A stretch of 37,109 bases of DNA, taken from the NCBI GenBank assembly GCA_049647245.1, contig JBARXH010000250.1, positions 1 through 37,109 on the forward strand. The letters are read 5' to 3'. This document shows, piece by piece, positions 7,805 through 15,473 of this stretch. This stretch comes from Litorimonas sp049647245. Lineage in GTDB: Bacteria > Pseudomonadota > Alphaproteobacteria > Caulobacterales > Maricaulaceae. The notes under the pieces were generated by a model. The model was not told the origin of the DNA and did not search any database. It was given only the letters and a program-made list of their open reading frames with translations. Each line of letters opens with the position of its first letter. Position 1 is the stretch's first letter. The position numbers were made by a program, and so were the translations under genes.

Positions 7805-8290
7805 CTAGTCGCGGAAATTCTTGAACTGGACGGGCTGTTCCAGGCCCATATCCTTCACGAACTGGATAGCAGCCTGCAGATCGTCCCGCTTCTTGCCAGA
7901 AACGCGCAGCTCCTCTCCCTGAATCGCGACCTGGACCTTGATCTTCGAGCCCTTGATCGCCTTGACGATCTCACGCGCCATGTCCCGGTCGATGCCTTCC
8001 TTTATAGCGATTGTCTGGCGCACGCTGGCTCCGGCGGCGGACTCCGTCTTCTGGTAGTCGAGCTGCCCCGGTTCGATCCCGCGCTTTGACAGGTGGCCGC
8101 GGATCAGTTCCTGCACCTGCTTGAGTTTCAATTCGTCGTCGGCAAACACCTTGATCGCGCCGTCCGCGACTTCGACCGTGCTCTTGCTGCCCTTGAAGTC
8201 ATACCGCGTGCCCACTTCGCGCATGACGTTCTGCACGGCGTTTCGGGCTTCGGACAAATCGACTTCACTGACGATATCGAAGGATGGCAT
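7805..8290 (-). CDS. yajQ: YajQ family cyclic-di-GMP-binding protein
   Basis: 161 residues, the usual YajQ length, opening MPSFDIVSEVDLSEARNAV and containing TRYDFKGSKS, QTIAIKEGIDRDMAREIVK, IKGSKIKVQVAIQG and the end VQFKNFRD, all characteristic. YajQ proteins have two ferredoxin-like folds, and some members bind cyclic di-GMP and influence transcription. Others were described as nucleotide- or RNA-binding, so the role here is inferred. The gene starts 9 bases after the nucleotidase stop and is probably co-transcribed with it. It converges with the amidohydrolase gene across a 16-base gap. Confidence 0.95.
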   Translation of the reverse strand: MPSFDIVSEVDLSEARNAVQNVMREVGTRYDFKGSKSTVEVADGAIKVFADDELKLKQVQELIRGHLSKRGIEPGQLDYQKTESAAGASVRQTIAIKEGIDRDMAREIVKAIKGSKIKVQVAIQGEELRVSGKKRDDLQAAIQFVKDMGLEQPVQFKNFRD

Positions 8291-8299
8291 GGAGGTCTC

Positions 8300-8851
8300 C
8301 TATAAGGATTTGAAGTAGTTCGCGATCTCGGACCAGTTGCAAACGCGGTCATATCCTGTCGTGTCGAGATTGTGCGCCGCGCTGTAGAGCAGCGGGCTCC
8401 CTTCGAATCCCGGAAAATGCTTGGGACTGTCATCGATCAGATAATCCGTGCCCATGACCTGCTTGTAGCCGCAGAAGACGAACAGGTGGCTATCGAGAAA
8501 AGGGAAATGCTCCGCAAGCCAATCGAGCTTCGGCGCCATCGTGTTGGGGTATTCCATGGCGGCCGTGCAGATGACGACGGCGAAGCGTTCGTTCAGAGAC
8601 CGTATGGTTTCGACACAATCAGGAAAGAGCGGCAGGTCGCGCATCAGCTCTCCGGCTTTGACATGATCCTCCAGCGCGTCTCGAACTTCGCCGTCCGTCT
8701 TCTCGAGCAATGTCGGAAAGGTCTCGCCCCGATAGTCCGTCCCGAACCGTGCGTTCAACCAGTCACAGAGATACCCGCCCGTGTCGGCCATGACATGGTC
8801 CATGTCGATGGCGATCTTGGGCCGGGACAGCAGGTCGGTCTTGTCGGTCAT
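8300..8851 (-). CDS. 5'(3')-deoxyribonucleotidase-like HAD hydrolase
   Basis: 183-residue HAD-superfamily phosphatase of the NT5C type. Motif I is IDMDHVMADT (nucleophile Asp and Asp+2), motif II is VVICTAA, and motif III/IV is TDYLIDDSPKHF. A helical cap lies between motifs I and II (about residues 26-85). NT5C enzymes dephosphorylate deoxyribonucleoside monophosphates in the cytoplasm. The usual Gly after the second Asp of motif I (DMDGV) is His here, which may alter specificity. It is the first gene of a two-gene unit with yajQ and lies downstream of the terminator of the acyl-CoA dehydrogenase operon. Confidence 0.86.
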   Translation of the reverse strand: MTDKTDLLSRPKIAIDMDHVMADTGGYLCDWLNARFGTDYRGETFPTLLEKTDGEVRDALEDHVKAGELMRDLPLFPDCVETIRSLNERFAVVICTAAMEYPNTMAPKLDWLAEHFPFLDSHLFVFCGYKQVMGTDYLIDDSPKHFPGFEGSPLLYSAAHNLDTTGYDRVCNWSEIANYFKSL

Positions 8852-8860
8852 GCAGACTCC

Positions 8861-8890
8861 AAACGAAAGCGCCGCCTGCGAGGGCGGCGC
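8861..8890 (-). terminator. Rho-independent terminator of the acyl-CoA dehydrogenase operon
   Basis: On the minus strand an 8-bp perfect GC stem (8869-8876 with 8883-8890) and a 6-base loop is followed by TTTCGTTTGG. It lies 23 bases past the acyl-CoA dehydrogenase stop and ends just before the nucleotidase start, separating the two units. The T-tract is imperfect, so read-through is possible. Confidence 0.7.
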
Positions 8891-8913
8891 GGGTCAGGTA
8901 ATGATACGTCCGA

Positions 8914-10212
8914 TCAGGACGGTTTGTTCGAGTAGGCGCGCAATTCCTTGCGGGCCACCTGCATCCGGTGGACGGCGTCGGGTCCGTCGGCATAGCGCAA
9001 GGTCCGCATCTGGATGAACATGCCGGCCAACGGCGTGTCCTGGCTGATGCCGACGCCGCCATGCATCTGCATGGCTTCGTCGATCACCTTCAGGGCGACC
9101 TGCGGCGCGGCGACCTTGATCATGGAGATGTAGGGCGCAGCCGCCTTGGTGTCGCCCGTATCCATCATTGCGGCGGCCTTGAGGCACAAAAGCCGCGCCT
9201 GTTCGATTCCGATGCGGCAATCGGCAATGATGTCGTAATTGGCGCCAAGCTTGGCGAGCGGACGTCCGAAGGCTTCCCGGCTCACGGCACGCTGGCAGAG
9301 CAGTTCCAGTGCGCGCTCGGCCTGACCGATGGCGCGCATGCAGTGGTGGATGCGGCCCGGGCCGAGACGCCCCTGGGACACCTCGAAACCGCGGCCTTCG
9401 CCAATCAGCAGTGCATCGGCCGGCACGCGGACGTTCTCGAACTTCATGTGCAGGTGACCGTGCGGCGCGTCGTCCTGGCCGAAGATGGTCATGGCGCGCA
9501 GCTTGGTGATGCCGGGCGTGTCTGCCGGGACCACGAACATGCTGTGCTGCTTGTGGCGTCGGTCGAAGTCGCCTTTGGCTTCCGTGCGGGCCATCAGGAT
9601 GTAAACCTTGGTGCGCGGATCGCCCGCCCCTGACGACCAGTACTTCTCCCCGTTCAGGACCCACTCGTCCCCATCCTTTTCGGCCTTGAATTCGAGGTTG
9701 GTGGCGTCGGACGATGCCACATCAGGCTCCGTCATCAGATAGGCCGAACGGATTTCACCCTTGAGCAGCGGCTTCAGCCACTTCTCCTTGTGCTCATCCG
9801 TGCCGTACTTCTCGAACACCTCCATATTGCCCGTATCGGGCGCGGAGCAATTGAAGACTTCGGGTGCGAGGTGCGACCATCCCATCTCCTCCGCAAGGTG
9901 GGCATACTCGACCGTGGACAGACCGAAGCCCTTGTCGGACGCCGTCAGGCCAGTCTTGGTCAGCCAGAAGTTCCAGAGCCCCTTGCTGCGCGCCTTTTCC
10001 TTCAAGGCTTCCAGGGTCTTTGTCTGCCATTCCGTGTGAGCCCACCTGTCAGCGGCCGTGTTGGTCTCGTGGTGCCACTGCGCCTCGATCGGGATGATGT
10101 CTTCGCGGACCATTTCGCGCACATCCTTGAGGATCGGGCGGAGGCGTTCCGTAACGCCGAGGCAGAGGCTCTGTTCGCCGGTATCGACTTTGGGGGGGGT
10201 CATGTCATTCAT
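8914..10212 (-). CDS. Acyl-CoA dehydrogenase of the ACAD10/ACAD11 (LvaC-like) type
   Basis: 432-residue FAD enzyme. It has the ACAD10/11 signatures FNCSAPDTGNMEVFEKYG, MTEPDVASSDATN, KYWSSGAGDP, RHKQHSMFVVP and LGPGRIHHCMRAIG. In the C-terminal motif the usual Glu of EGT is Asp409 (ADGPDAVH), as I recall for this lineage. Relatives (bacterial LvaC, animal ACAD10/11) act with a partner kinase on 4-phosphoacyl-CoA, removing phosphate to give an enoyl or 3-hydroxyacyl-CoA for beta-oxidation. The gene starts on the base after the kinase stop (TAG-ATG) with ribosome binding site GAGGAAGGA. A second Met at codon 4 is an alternative start. It is the last gene of the four-gene operon. The substrate chain length is not readable. 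Confidence 0.93.
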   Translation of the reverse strand: MNDMTPPKVDTGEQSLCLGVTERLRPILKDVREMVREDIIPIEAQWHHETNTAADRWAHTEWQTKTLEALKEKARSKGLWNFWLTKTGLTASDKGFGLSTVEYAHLAEEMGWSHLAPEVFNCSAPDTGNMEVFEKYGTDEHKEKWLKPLLKGEIRSAYLMTEPDVASSDATNLEFKAEKDGDEWVLNGEKYWSSGAGDPRTKVYILMARTEAKGDFDRRHKQHSMFVVPADTPGITKLRAMTIFGQDDAPHGHLHMKFENVRVPADALLIGEGRGFEVSQGRLGPGRIHHCMRAIGQAERALELLCQRAVSREAFGRPLAKLGANYDIIADCRIGIEQARLLCLKAAAMMDTGDTKAAAPYISMIKVAAPQVALKVIDEAMQMHGGVGISQDTPLAGMFIQMRTLRYADGPDAVHRMQVARKELRAYSNKPS

Positions 10213-11280
10213 CTAAAGAGATCCTTCCTCGATCTTCACGCGCGCAAGCGCGCCGAGCGCCTCGACGCTCTGGTTCATTGTGGCAAACCGTTCGTCCTGC
10301 GTTTGACCGCGAACATATCTGGCATGGATTTGCTGGATGATGACGGCGAGCCGCCAGATGCCGTAGACGAAATGGTAGTGGATGTCTGAAACGTCGAAGC
10401 CGGTCTTCTCGCCGTAACGGCGCGCGAACTCCGCGCGGCTCGGCATGCCCGGTGCGACACTGGGCTGGCGGATCATCATCTGCATGGGCGCCGGGTCGCT
10501 TGCCTCGATCCAGTAGGACAACGTATTGCCCAGATCCATCAACGGATCGCCGATGGCGCAAATTTCCCAGTCCAGCAGAGCCGCGATCTGGCGCGGGTCG
10601 TCCTCGCGCAGGATCGCATTGTCGATACGGTAGTCGCCATGCAGCACGGAGGCCACGCCGGACTCGGCCGGCATTTCGTCCTCCAGCCACGTCTGGACGT
10701 CATCGAACCGGGTGATGCCGTCTGTCCACGCCTTGTCCCAGCGCTTGTTCCAGCCCTTGATCTGGCGCTCGACATAGCCTTCGGGACGGCCGAAGTCCTC
10801 GAGACCGAGCGCTTTCCAGTCCAGCGTATGAAGCTCGGCCAGCGCGTCGATGAAGTTTTCGCCCAGCGCTTCGGTATCGTCCTCGCTCCAGCCCCAGTCG
10901 GACGGGATGTCCTTGTGGATCAAGGGACCGTCCACGCGGTCCATGACGTAGAACTCCTTGCCGATGATGCTCTCATCGTCGGTATAGAAGACCGTATTCG
11001 GCACCTGGTCGAAGGCAGGCTTCAGGTCGCGCATGATCCGGTACTCACGGAACATATTGTGCCCAGCCTTGGGAAGCGGGCCGAAGGGCGGGCGTCGCAG
11101 AACGAGCCGACGGCCCGGGTAATCCACCGCATAGGTCAGGTTGCTGTTGCCGGACGGATACTGCTTCACTGTCGGATCGCCCGACAACCCGTCCACATTC
11201 GCTTTCAGGATCGCATCGACGGCGGTTATGTCGAGCGCCTCACCCTCGCGGACGTCGATGGTCGCGTTCTCACCCGCCAT
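10213..11280 (-). CDS. APH-family phosphotransferase, ACAD11 N-domain/LvaA-like hydroxyacyl-CoA kinase
   Basis: 355-residue kinase of the aminoglycoside phosphotransferase fold. Visible are QYPSGNSNLTY, LRRPPFGPLPKAGHN, IGKEFYVMDRVDGPL, the catalytic loop HGDYRIDN (H214-N221, catalytic Asp216) and the metal motif LLDWE (Asp237). This pattern matches the N-terminal domain of ACAD10/11 and bacterial LvaA better than true antibiotic kinases. Its probable job is to phosphorylate the 4-hydroxyl of a hydroxyacyl-CoA for the adjoining dehydrogenase. The ATG at 11280 lies 2 bases after the dehydrogenase/reductase stop. The longer frame to 11316 would overlap that gene. It is not evidence of aminoglycoside resistance. 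Confidence 0.9.
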   Translation of the reverse strand: MAGENATIDVREGEALDITAVDAILKANVDGLSGDPTVKQYPSGNSNLTYAVDYPGRRLVLRRPPFGPLPKAGHNMFREYRIMRDLKPAFDQVPNTVFYTDDESIIGKEFYVMDRVDGPLIHKDIPSDWGWSEDDTEALGENFIDALAELHTLDWKALGLEDFGRPEGYVERQIKGWNKRWDKAWTDGITRFDDVQTWLEDEMPAESGVASVLHGDYRIDNAILREDDPRQIAALLDWEICAIGDPLMDLGNTLSYWIEASDPAPMQMMIRQPSVAPGMPSRAEFARRYGEKTGFDVSDIHYHFVYGIWRLAVIIQQIHARYVRGQTQDERFATMNQSVEALGALARVKIEEGSL

Positions 11281-11282
11281 GG

Positions 11283-12053
11283 CTAGAGCGTCGCTCCGCC
11301 GTCGACGACCGTGCATTGGCCCGTATAGAAGCTGGCCTCGTCGCTGACCATGAAGAGCACGGCCCCGACCATCTCCTCCGGCTGGGCGAAACGCTTGATG
11401 GCCATGGTCATGTCGAGGAATTTGTCCACGCCCGGCGCATTCTTCAGTGCGCTGGCGAGCTTCGTATCCACGGGGCCGGGCAGCAGCGCGTTGACCCGCA
11501 CTCCCTCCCCTTTCTTGTCATCCGAATACTCCTTGGCCATGCCCTGCGTCATGGCGATCAGCGCGGCCTTGGTCATGGCGTAGATGACGCGGTTCGCCGC
11601 CGGTTGAAGCCCGTCGATGGAAGCGACGTTGACGACCGAGCCGCCGCCGTCCTTCTTGAGTATCGGATAGGCCTTCGACGTCAGGAAGTACGGCCCGCGC
11701 GTATTGACCGCGAAAGTCTTGTCATAGGCATCTTCCGTCGCACTGTGCGCCGGGCCGAAATGCGGGTTGGTCGCGCCGTTGTTGATCAGGATATCCAGAC
11801 GTCCATGTTCCGCCTCGATCATGCCCAGCACGCGGTCATGATGCGACAGCTCCCCCAGATGCAGCTCCGCGAAGCTGGCGCTGCCGCCCTTGGCCTTGAT
11901 GTCGTCGGCAACCTTGGCGCAGGCTTCTGCCTTGCGGGACGTACAGACCACATGCGCGCCGTGTTCGGCCAGGCCGTGAGCGATGGCCTCGCCTATGCCG
12001 CGCGAGGCTCCGGCAACGAGGGCGACTTTGCCAGTCAGATCGAAACGGCTCAT
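11283..12053 (-). CDS. Short-chain dehydrogenase/reductase (operon gene 2)
   Basis: 256-residue classical SDR with a Rossmann fold. The cofactor motif is GASRGIG (residues 15-21), with NNGA at 91-94 (usually NNAG), catalytic Ser145, Tyr158 and Lys162 (YAMTK). The C-terminus YTGQCTVVDGG is typical. In a levulinate-type pathway an SDR (LvaD) interconverts 4-oxoacyl-CoA and 4-hydroxyacyl-CoA. Either SDR here could do that, or could oxidise a hydroxyl or ketone later in the route. The start ATG overlaps the stop of the first SDR by 4 bases (ATGA). NAD versus NADP use cannot be decided by eye. Confidence 0.88.
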   Translation of the reverse strand: MSRFDLTGKVALVAGASRGIGEAIAHGLAEHGAHVVCTSRKAEACAKVADDIKAKGGSASFAELHLGELSHHDRVLGMIEAEHGRLDILINNGATNPHFGPAHSATEDAYDKTFAVNTRGPYFLTSKAYPILKKDGGGSVVNVASIDGLQPAANRVIYAMTKAALIAMTQGMAKEYSDDKKGEGVRVNALLPGPVDTKLASALKNAPGVDKFLDMTMAIKRFAQPEEMVGAVLFMVSDEASFYTGQCTVVDGGATL

Positions 12054-12841
12054 GATTTGTCATCCGCAAAAATGTAGGACTTGGTTTCCTTGAGCTTGGC
12101 GAGCATCTTGCGCATGCCGCCGAGCCACCCGTCCGGGTCGCTCGCCCGGGCAATGTAGTACTTCTGCGCGATCGGGTGCGGCAGGACGAGGAAGCGGTCT
12201 TCCTCGATCGCGGCGCGCAGGCTTTCCGCCACATCCTCCGGCTCGATCAAGGCTTCCCGCTGACCGGAAAAATCCACGCCCGCCGTCATGTTGGTGCGCA
12301 CATATTGCGGGCAGATGCAATGGCTGTGAATGCCGTCGTCGCCATGCTCGATGGCAATGGACTCGGCGAACGACACGGCCGCGTGCTTCGTCGCGCTGTA
12401 GCTGGCCGACCCGACCTGGTTGAGCAGCCCCGCGGCCGACGCGGTTATGATGAAGCGACCGTCACCGCATTTCAGCCAGCCAGGCATGAGCTTCCTCGCG
12501 GCATAGACGCTGCCCATGACGTTGACCTGCCAGCTGGTTTCCCAGCTCTCGTTGGACCCGCCTGCGACGTGCGGACCGTTGCCGGCTCCGACACCTGCAT
12601 TGGACACGAAGATGTCGATGGGTCCCAGGTCGGCCTCGACCTGATCGATGAAATCCACGACGCTGGGCTCGAACGACACATCGCAGGCATAGGCCTTGCC
12701 GCCTATTGCTTCAGCCGCCTCTGTGGGCGGCGACAAGTCGGACAGGGCAACCTTTGCCCCGTGCCGGGCGAACATCTCGCCGATTGCGCGGCCAATCCCG
12801 CCTGTTGCGCCGGTAATGGCGACTGTCTTGTCTTGGAACAT
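12050..12841 (-). CDS. Short-chain dehydrogenase/reductase (operon gene 1)
   Basis: 263-residue SDR. The cofactor loop is GATGGIG (11-17), with SNAG at 80-83 and catalytic Tyr148/Lys152 (YSATK). The C-terminal part ends LPHPIAQKYYIARA then DGWLGGMRK, which in my experience is common in SDRs encoded beside acyl-CoA dehydrogenases. The frame is open to 13060, but the Rossmann fold begins at the ATG at 12841, and the longer form would run into the divergent DUF3667 gene. It is the first gene of the operon, and its promoter should lie in the 100-base divergent gap upstream. Its reaction is unknown. Confidence 0.86.
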   Translation of the reverse strand: MFQDKTVAITGATGGIGRAIGEMFARHGAKVALSDLSPPTEAAEAIGGKAYACDVSFEPSVVDFIDQVEADLGPIDIFVSNAGVGAGNGPHVAGGSNESWETSWQVNVMGSVYAARKLMPGWLKCGDGRFIITASAAGLLNQVGSASYSATKHAAVSFAESIAIEHGDDGIHSHCICPQYVRTNMTAGVDFSGQREALIEPEDVAESLRAAIEEDRFLVLPHPIAQKYYIARASDPDGWLGGMRKMLAKLKETKSYIFADDKS

Positions 12842-12941
12842 GCGCTCCGTCTTAGCGACGCGCGCCCCCGGCGCAACCCGACAGGCGAGCGCTTCACATG
12901 GGCGATGACTCCACGACCCACCCTGTGGCATAAGTGACGTC

Positions 12942-14249
12942 ATGGGGACGGAAGACAGCATCGTGATGGACGAATTGGCCGCACGCTCGCCCGAGGGCCT
13001 GCTGGACCAGGACAACATCCCCAACGTCAACCAGTCCCTGACCTGCTTCTCCTGCGACACCCCGATGACGGGCCTTTATTGCGGGGCGTGTGGCAACAAG
13101 AACGACAATTATCGCCGATCCGTCTGGTTTCTCGGGATCGAGATGTTCCAGAACATGACCGCGCTGGAAGGCCGCGTCTGGCGCTCGCTCTGGTGCCTTT
13201 TTGCGAGGCCAGGAAAGATGGCACGCGAATATGCCGACGGGGCTCGCCAGAAATGGACATCGCCGATCCGCATGTTCCTCGCCACGTCCTTGCTGCTCTT
13301 CGGTTACATCGCCTTGTCCGGAACGCAGCTTGTTGCGCTGGGAGACATCGTGGACAGAACGGACGCGCCACCCGGTGTGAATGCCGCAATCCATTCGGAA
13401 AGCGATGGTCAAGCGCTTGAGCAGCGCTTGCGATTCTTCGTCCGAGAGAAGAATCTCATTCTGCCAAATAGCGCGACCAATGACGCCCTCCGCAAACAGT
13501 TTCTCGACGGTTTGCAAGATGCAGACCTCGACCTTTTGGACGAGGGCGATCTTCAGGATGCGATCGAGGAACTGGATGACCAGATCGCCGAGGCCGACAC
13601 TCCGGCCGAGCGAACCGCTCTCCAAACCATTAGAAACCAGTTGGCCGCCCGAGCGCCGACCGAGACAAGTTCGGATGACGAGCCAACAGGCACCGAAGAA
13701 GAACCGAACGAATCCTACCTGAATCTCGGTGCCTTGGGCGGGGGAGAAGGCATCCAGCTTCGCGGCAGCGAGATCACGGAGCTCTACAACCGCGTTGTCA
13801 GCAACCCGCAGGTCATCAACAACCAGCTGAATTCCAAACTGAAGTGGGCCATGTTCTTCATGATGCCGCTTGCCATGTTCCTGGGCGCGATATTCATCCG
13901 CGGACGGGACACGGCGATGCTCTACGACCATCTTGTCCACGCCGCCTATGTGCACGCCTTTTCGTTCATCCTCCTTTTTGTCTTCATCTTGCTAAGCCAG
14001 TACACGTCGCTGAGCGGGCTGCTTCCGATCTATACGTTGATCCTGCTCATCTACCTGCCGCTATCCGCCAGAGGCGCGTTCCAGCGTGGCCGTTTCAAGT
14101 CCGTTCTGACAGCCTACGGAGTGGGGTCGATCTACACCCTTGCCATGTTCTTCATCGCACTCGGGATCGTAATCTTCGCACTCGGAGATGTGGCGCGGGA
14201 CATCAGCGACAATCGGGCGGAGCCTCTCCCTGCCGAGGTGACGGAGTAG
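12942..14249 (+). CDS. DUF3667-type zinc-ribbon membrane protein
   Basis: 435 residues. The N-terminus carries a zinc ribbon (C35-x2-C38 and C47-x2-C50, the latter in YCGACGNK), followed by the conserved segment WRSLWCLFARPGKMAREYADG and KWTSPIRMFL, typical of DUF3667. Membrane segments are near 110-134, 302-320, 338-352, 358-376 and 396-415. Between the first and second lies a long acidic, partly coiled-coil region (about 150-290, with a run of TGTEEEPNES). The function of the family is unknown. The gene is divergent from the SDR operon, and its 3' end overlaps the convergent small gene by 47 bases. An ATG at 12966 is an alternative start. Confidence 0.85.
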   Translation: MGTEDSIVMDELAARSPEGLLDQDNIPNVNQSLTCFSCDTPMTGLYCGACGNKNDNYRRSVWFLGIEMFQNMTALEGRVWRSLWCLFARPGKMAREYADGARQKWTSPIRMFLATSLLLFGYIALSGTQLVALGDIVDRTDAPPGVNAAIHSESDGQALEQRLRFFVREKNLILPNSATNDALRKQFLDGLQDADLDLLDEGDLQDAIEELDDQIAEADTPAERTALQTIRNQLAARAPTETSSDDEPTGTEEEPNESYLNLGALGGGEGIQLRGSEITELYNRVVSNPQVINNQLNSKLKWAMFFMMPLAMFLGAIFIRGRDTAMLYDHLVHAAYVHAFSFILLFVFILLSQYTSLSGLLPIYTLILLIYLPLSARGAFQRGRFKSVLTAYGVGSIYTLAMFFIALGIVIFALGDVARDISDNRAEPLPAEVTE

Positions 14250-14520
14250 GCTCCAGCACGCCGGTGCCGTGGTTCGAGAACGCCCGGCGTTTGAGCTCTG
14301 AGACGCGTCTTGCCAGCTTGCGCACAGCCTTTCGCCCGCGGCGCGCCATGCGGACGCAAGCCGCGAGCGTTTTCGACCGTAGCGCCGCAAGCCGATCCAG
14401 TGCAGATCGAAGACAGTCGCGAAGAGACTGTGGCGTTGCCGTTTCCATTGCGTCGTCTTCCGACCAGACCGGACCGAGAGCGACGCAGCCCAGCCGCCAT
14501 CCGAGAAACCGCCGTGCCAT
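14203..14520 (-). CDS. Small basic protein coupled to holin-like gene (unknown function)
   Basis: 105 residues starting MARRFLGWRLGCVALGPVW at an ATG whose A is the last base of the holin-like gene's TGA (TGATG), a classic re-initiation arrangement. The middle (about 25-80) is a helical, strongly basic region with RMARRGRKAVRKLARRV. The tail is Pro-rich. I do not recognise a family. The coupling suggests a real third gene of the cassette, perhaps a lysis regulator or nucleic-acid-binding protein, but the 3' end overlaps the convergent DUF3667 gene by 47 bases and chance open frames are common at this GC content. Confidence 0.45.
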   Translation of the reverse strand: MARRFLGWRLGCVALGPVWSEDDAMETATPQSLRDCLRSALDRLAALRSKTLAACVRMARRGRKAVRKLARRVSELKRRAFSNHGTGVLEPTPSPRQGEAPPDCR

Positions 14521-14993
14521 CAGCCGATACCTCGATCGGGTGTGCGGCGCGGGGCACGATCCCCGAACCACCAGAGCGTCGCCGCTGTCGCTGCGAAAAC
14601 GGTCGCATCCACGACACCGCTATCCTGTGTCCGCGCGAAGATGTAGGCCGTCATCAACCAGAGCGTAATCGTCAGTACAGGCCTGACCAGGCGCAACAGA
14701 TTGAAGACCCAGCGGCTCGCCTCGCCAAGGGATGCCTCCGCCAGGATCGAGGCTTCGAGGCCTCGCCAGCTTCCCCGCTGAGCCGCTAGAGCAAGCTCGA
14801 ACTCGCTTTCTTGCGCTCGGGCGCGCTGGTTGAGGTCGTGAAGCTGGAGTTCGTGCGCCCATCGGGCCCGTTCCTGTTCGAAAATCAGCCGACGCTCGAA
14901 GAACCCTGCGACGCGCCCCAAGGCCGTGCCGATCAGGCCGAACAGTCCTCCGGCGGCGGCGTCGAAAGTCAGTGTGGCGAGTTGTGATGCCAT
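14520..14993 (-). CDS. Holin-like small membrane protein
   Basis: 157 residues from the ATG at 14993, which has ribosome binding site GCGAGGACA. The frame is open to 15023, but that start lacks such a site. The N-terminus is Gly/Ala-rich and amphipathic (about 10-31). A charged helix follows (about 33-90), then hydrophobic segments near 101-119 (VRPVLTITLWLMTAYIF) and 127-143, ending WWFGDRAPRR. This layout resembles 3-TM holins of phages and gene-transfer agents (PF11351-like). That is recognition by pattern, not a search. It overlaps the M15 peptidase gene by 25 bases, a holin/endolysin-like pairing. Confidence 0.65.
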   Translation of the reverse strand: MASQLATLTFDAAAGGLFGLIGTALGRVAGFFERRLIFEQERARWAHELQLHDLNQRARAQESEFELALAAQRGSWRGLEASILAEASLGEASRWVFNLLRLVRPVLTITLWLMTAYIFARTQDSGVVDATVFAATAATLWWFGDRAPRRTPDRGIG

Positions 14994-15424
14994 AATGTCC
15001 TCGCTGAGTTGGATCCATACCAATGCCGCGCTCGGCCGAGATCGGCATGAATGAAGGTGGTGTAGAAGCCGAAGCCGGTGAAGCCGGCCTCACGCAAAGC
15101 GTCGTGGAGCGCGTGCGGATCATGTCCACGCAGAGCGATATCGACGGCCAGGCTCAGGTGCTGCGATAAGGGTGCGCCACCGACGCGCGCATTGTGGAGT
15201 GCGCAGCGATGCCCGGACAGGATGTGGAAGGGTCGTCCGACGGCCGTGCGAGCCGCCTGCAAACGGTCCATGAAATCGGGCCAGTGATAGGTTTCGCCGC
15301 AATGACGGCAGGCGAGCTCACCAGGGGAGAAATCACGCCATCGCCAGCGCCCTGGCCCATCCAGCCCAGGAATTAGTCGCAGGCGGCGCTTGTGTGTTTG
15401 GATGGGTGAGGATGCAGGTGTCAT
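14969..15424 (-). CDS. Peptidase M15-type cell-wall hydrolase (endolysin-like)
   Basis: 151-residue zinc DD-peptidase-like domain. Metal ligands fit His89 and Asp95 in SQHLSLAVDIAL and His126 in TTFIHADLG. SGHRCALHNARVGGAPLSQH and the C-x2-C of LACRHCGE are typical of M15_3 enzymes, which cut peptidoglycan cross-links. No signal peptide is visible, as expected if a holin releases it. The ATG at 15424 is preferred over the frame's first start at 15493, which lies inside the upstream gene's terminator. A close ribosome binding site is not evident. It is followed by the holin-like gene with overlap. Confidence 0.82.
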   Translation of the reverse strand: MTPASSPIQTHKRRLRLIPGLDGPGRWRWRDFSPGELACRHCGETYHWPDFMDRLQAARTAVGRPFHILSGHRCALHNARVGGAPLSQHLSLAVDIALRGHDPHALHDALREAGFTGFGFYTTFIHADLGRARHWYGSNSARTLWHHNSPH

Positions 15425-15473
15425 GAAGGCACTATGCAGGCCTTTTCGCGAGTGCGGATTATGTTGCCTCTGC

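Noticed and set aside
10213..11280. Aminoglycoside resistance kinase
   Set aside because: The APH fold is shared with metabolic kinases. The sequence segments and the adjacent ACAD10/11-type dehydrogenase point to acyl-CoA metabolism.
14203..15424. Complete prophage
   Set aside because: Only lysis-like genes are present. No integrase, repressor, terminase, capsid or tail genes lie on either side.
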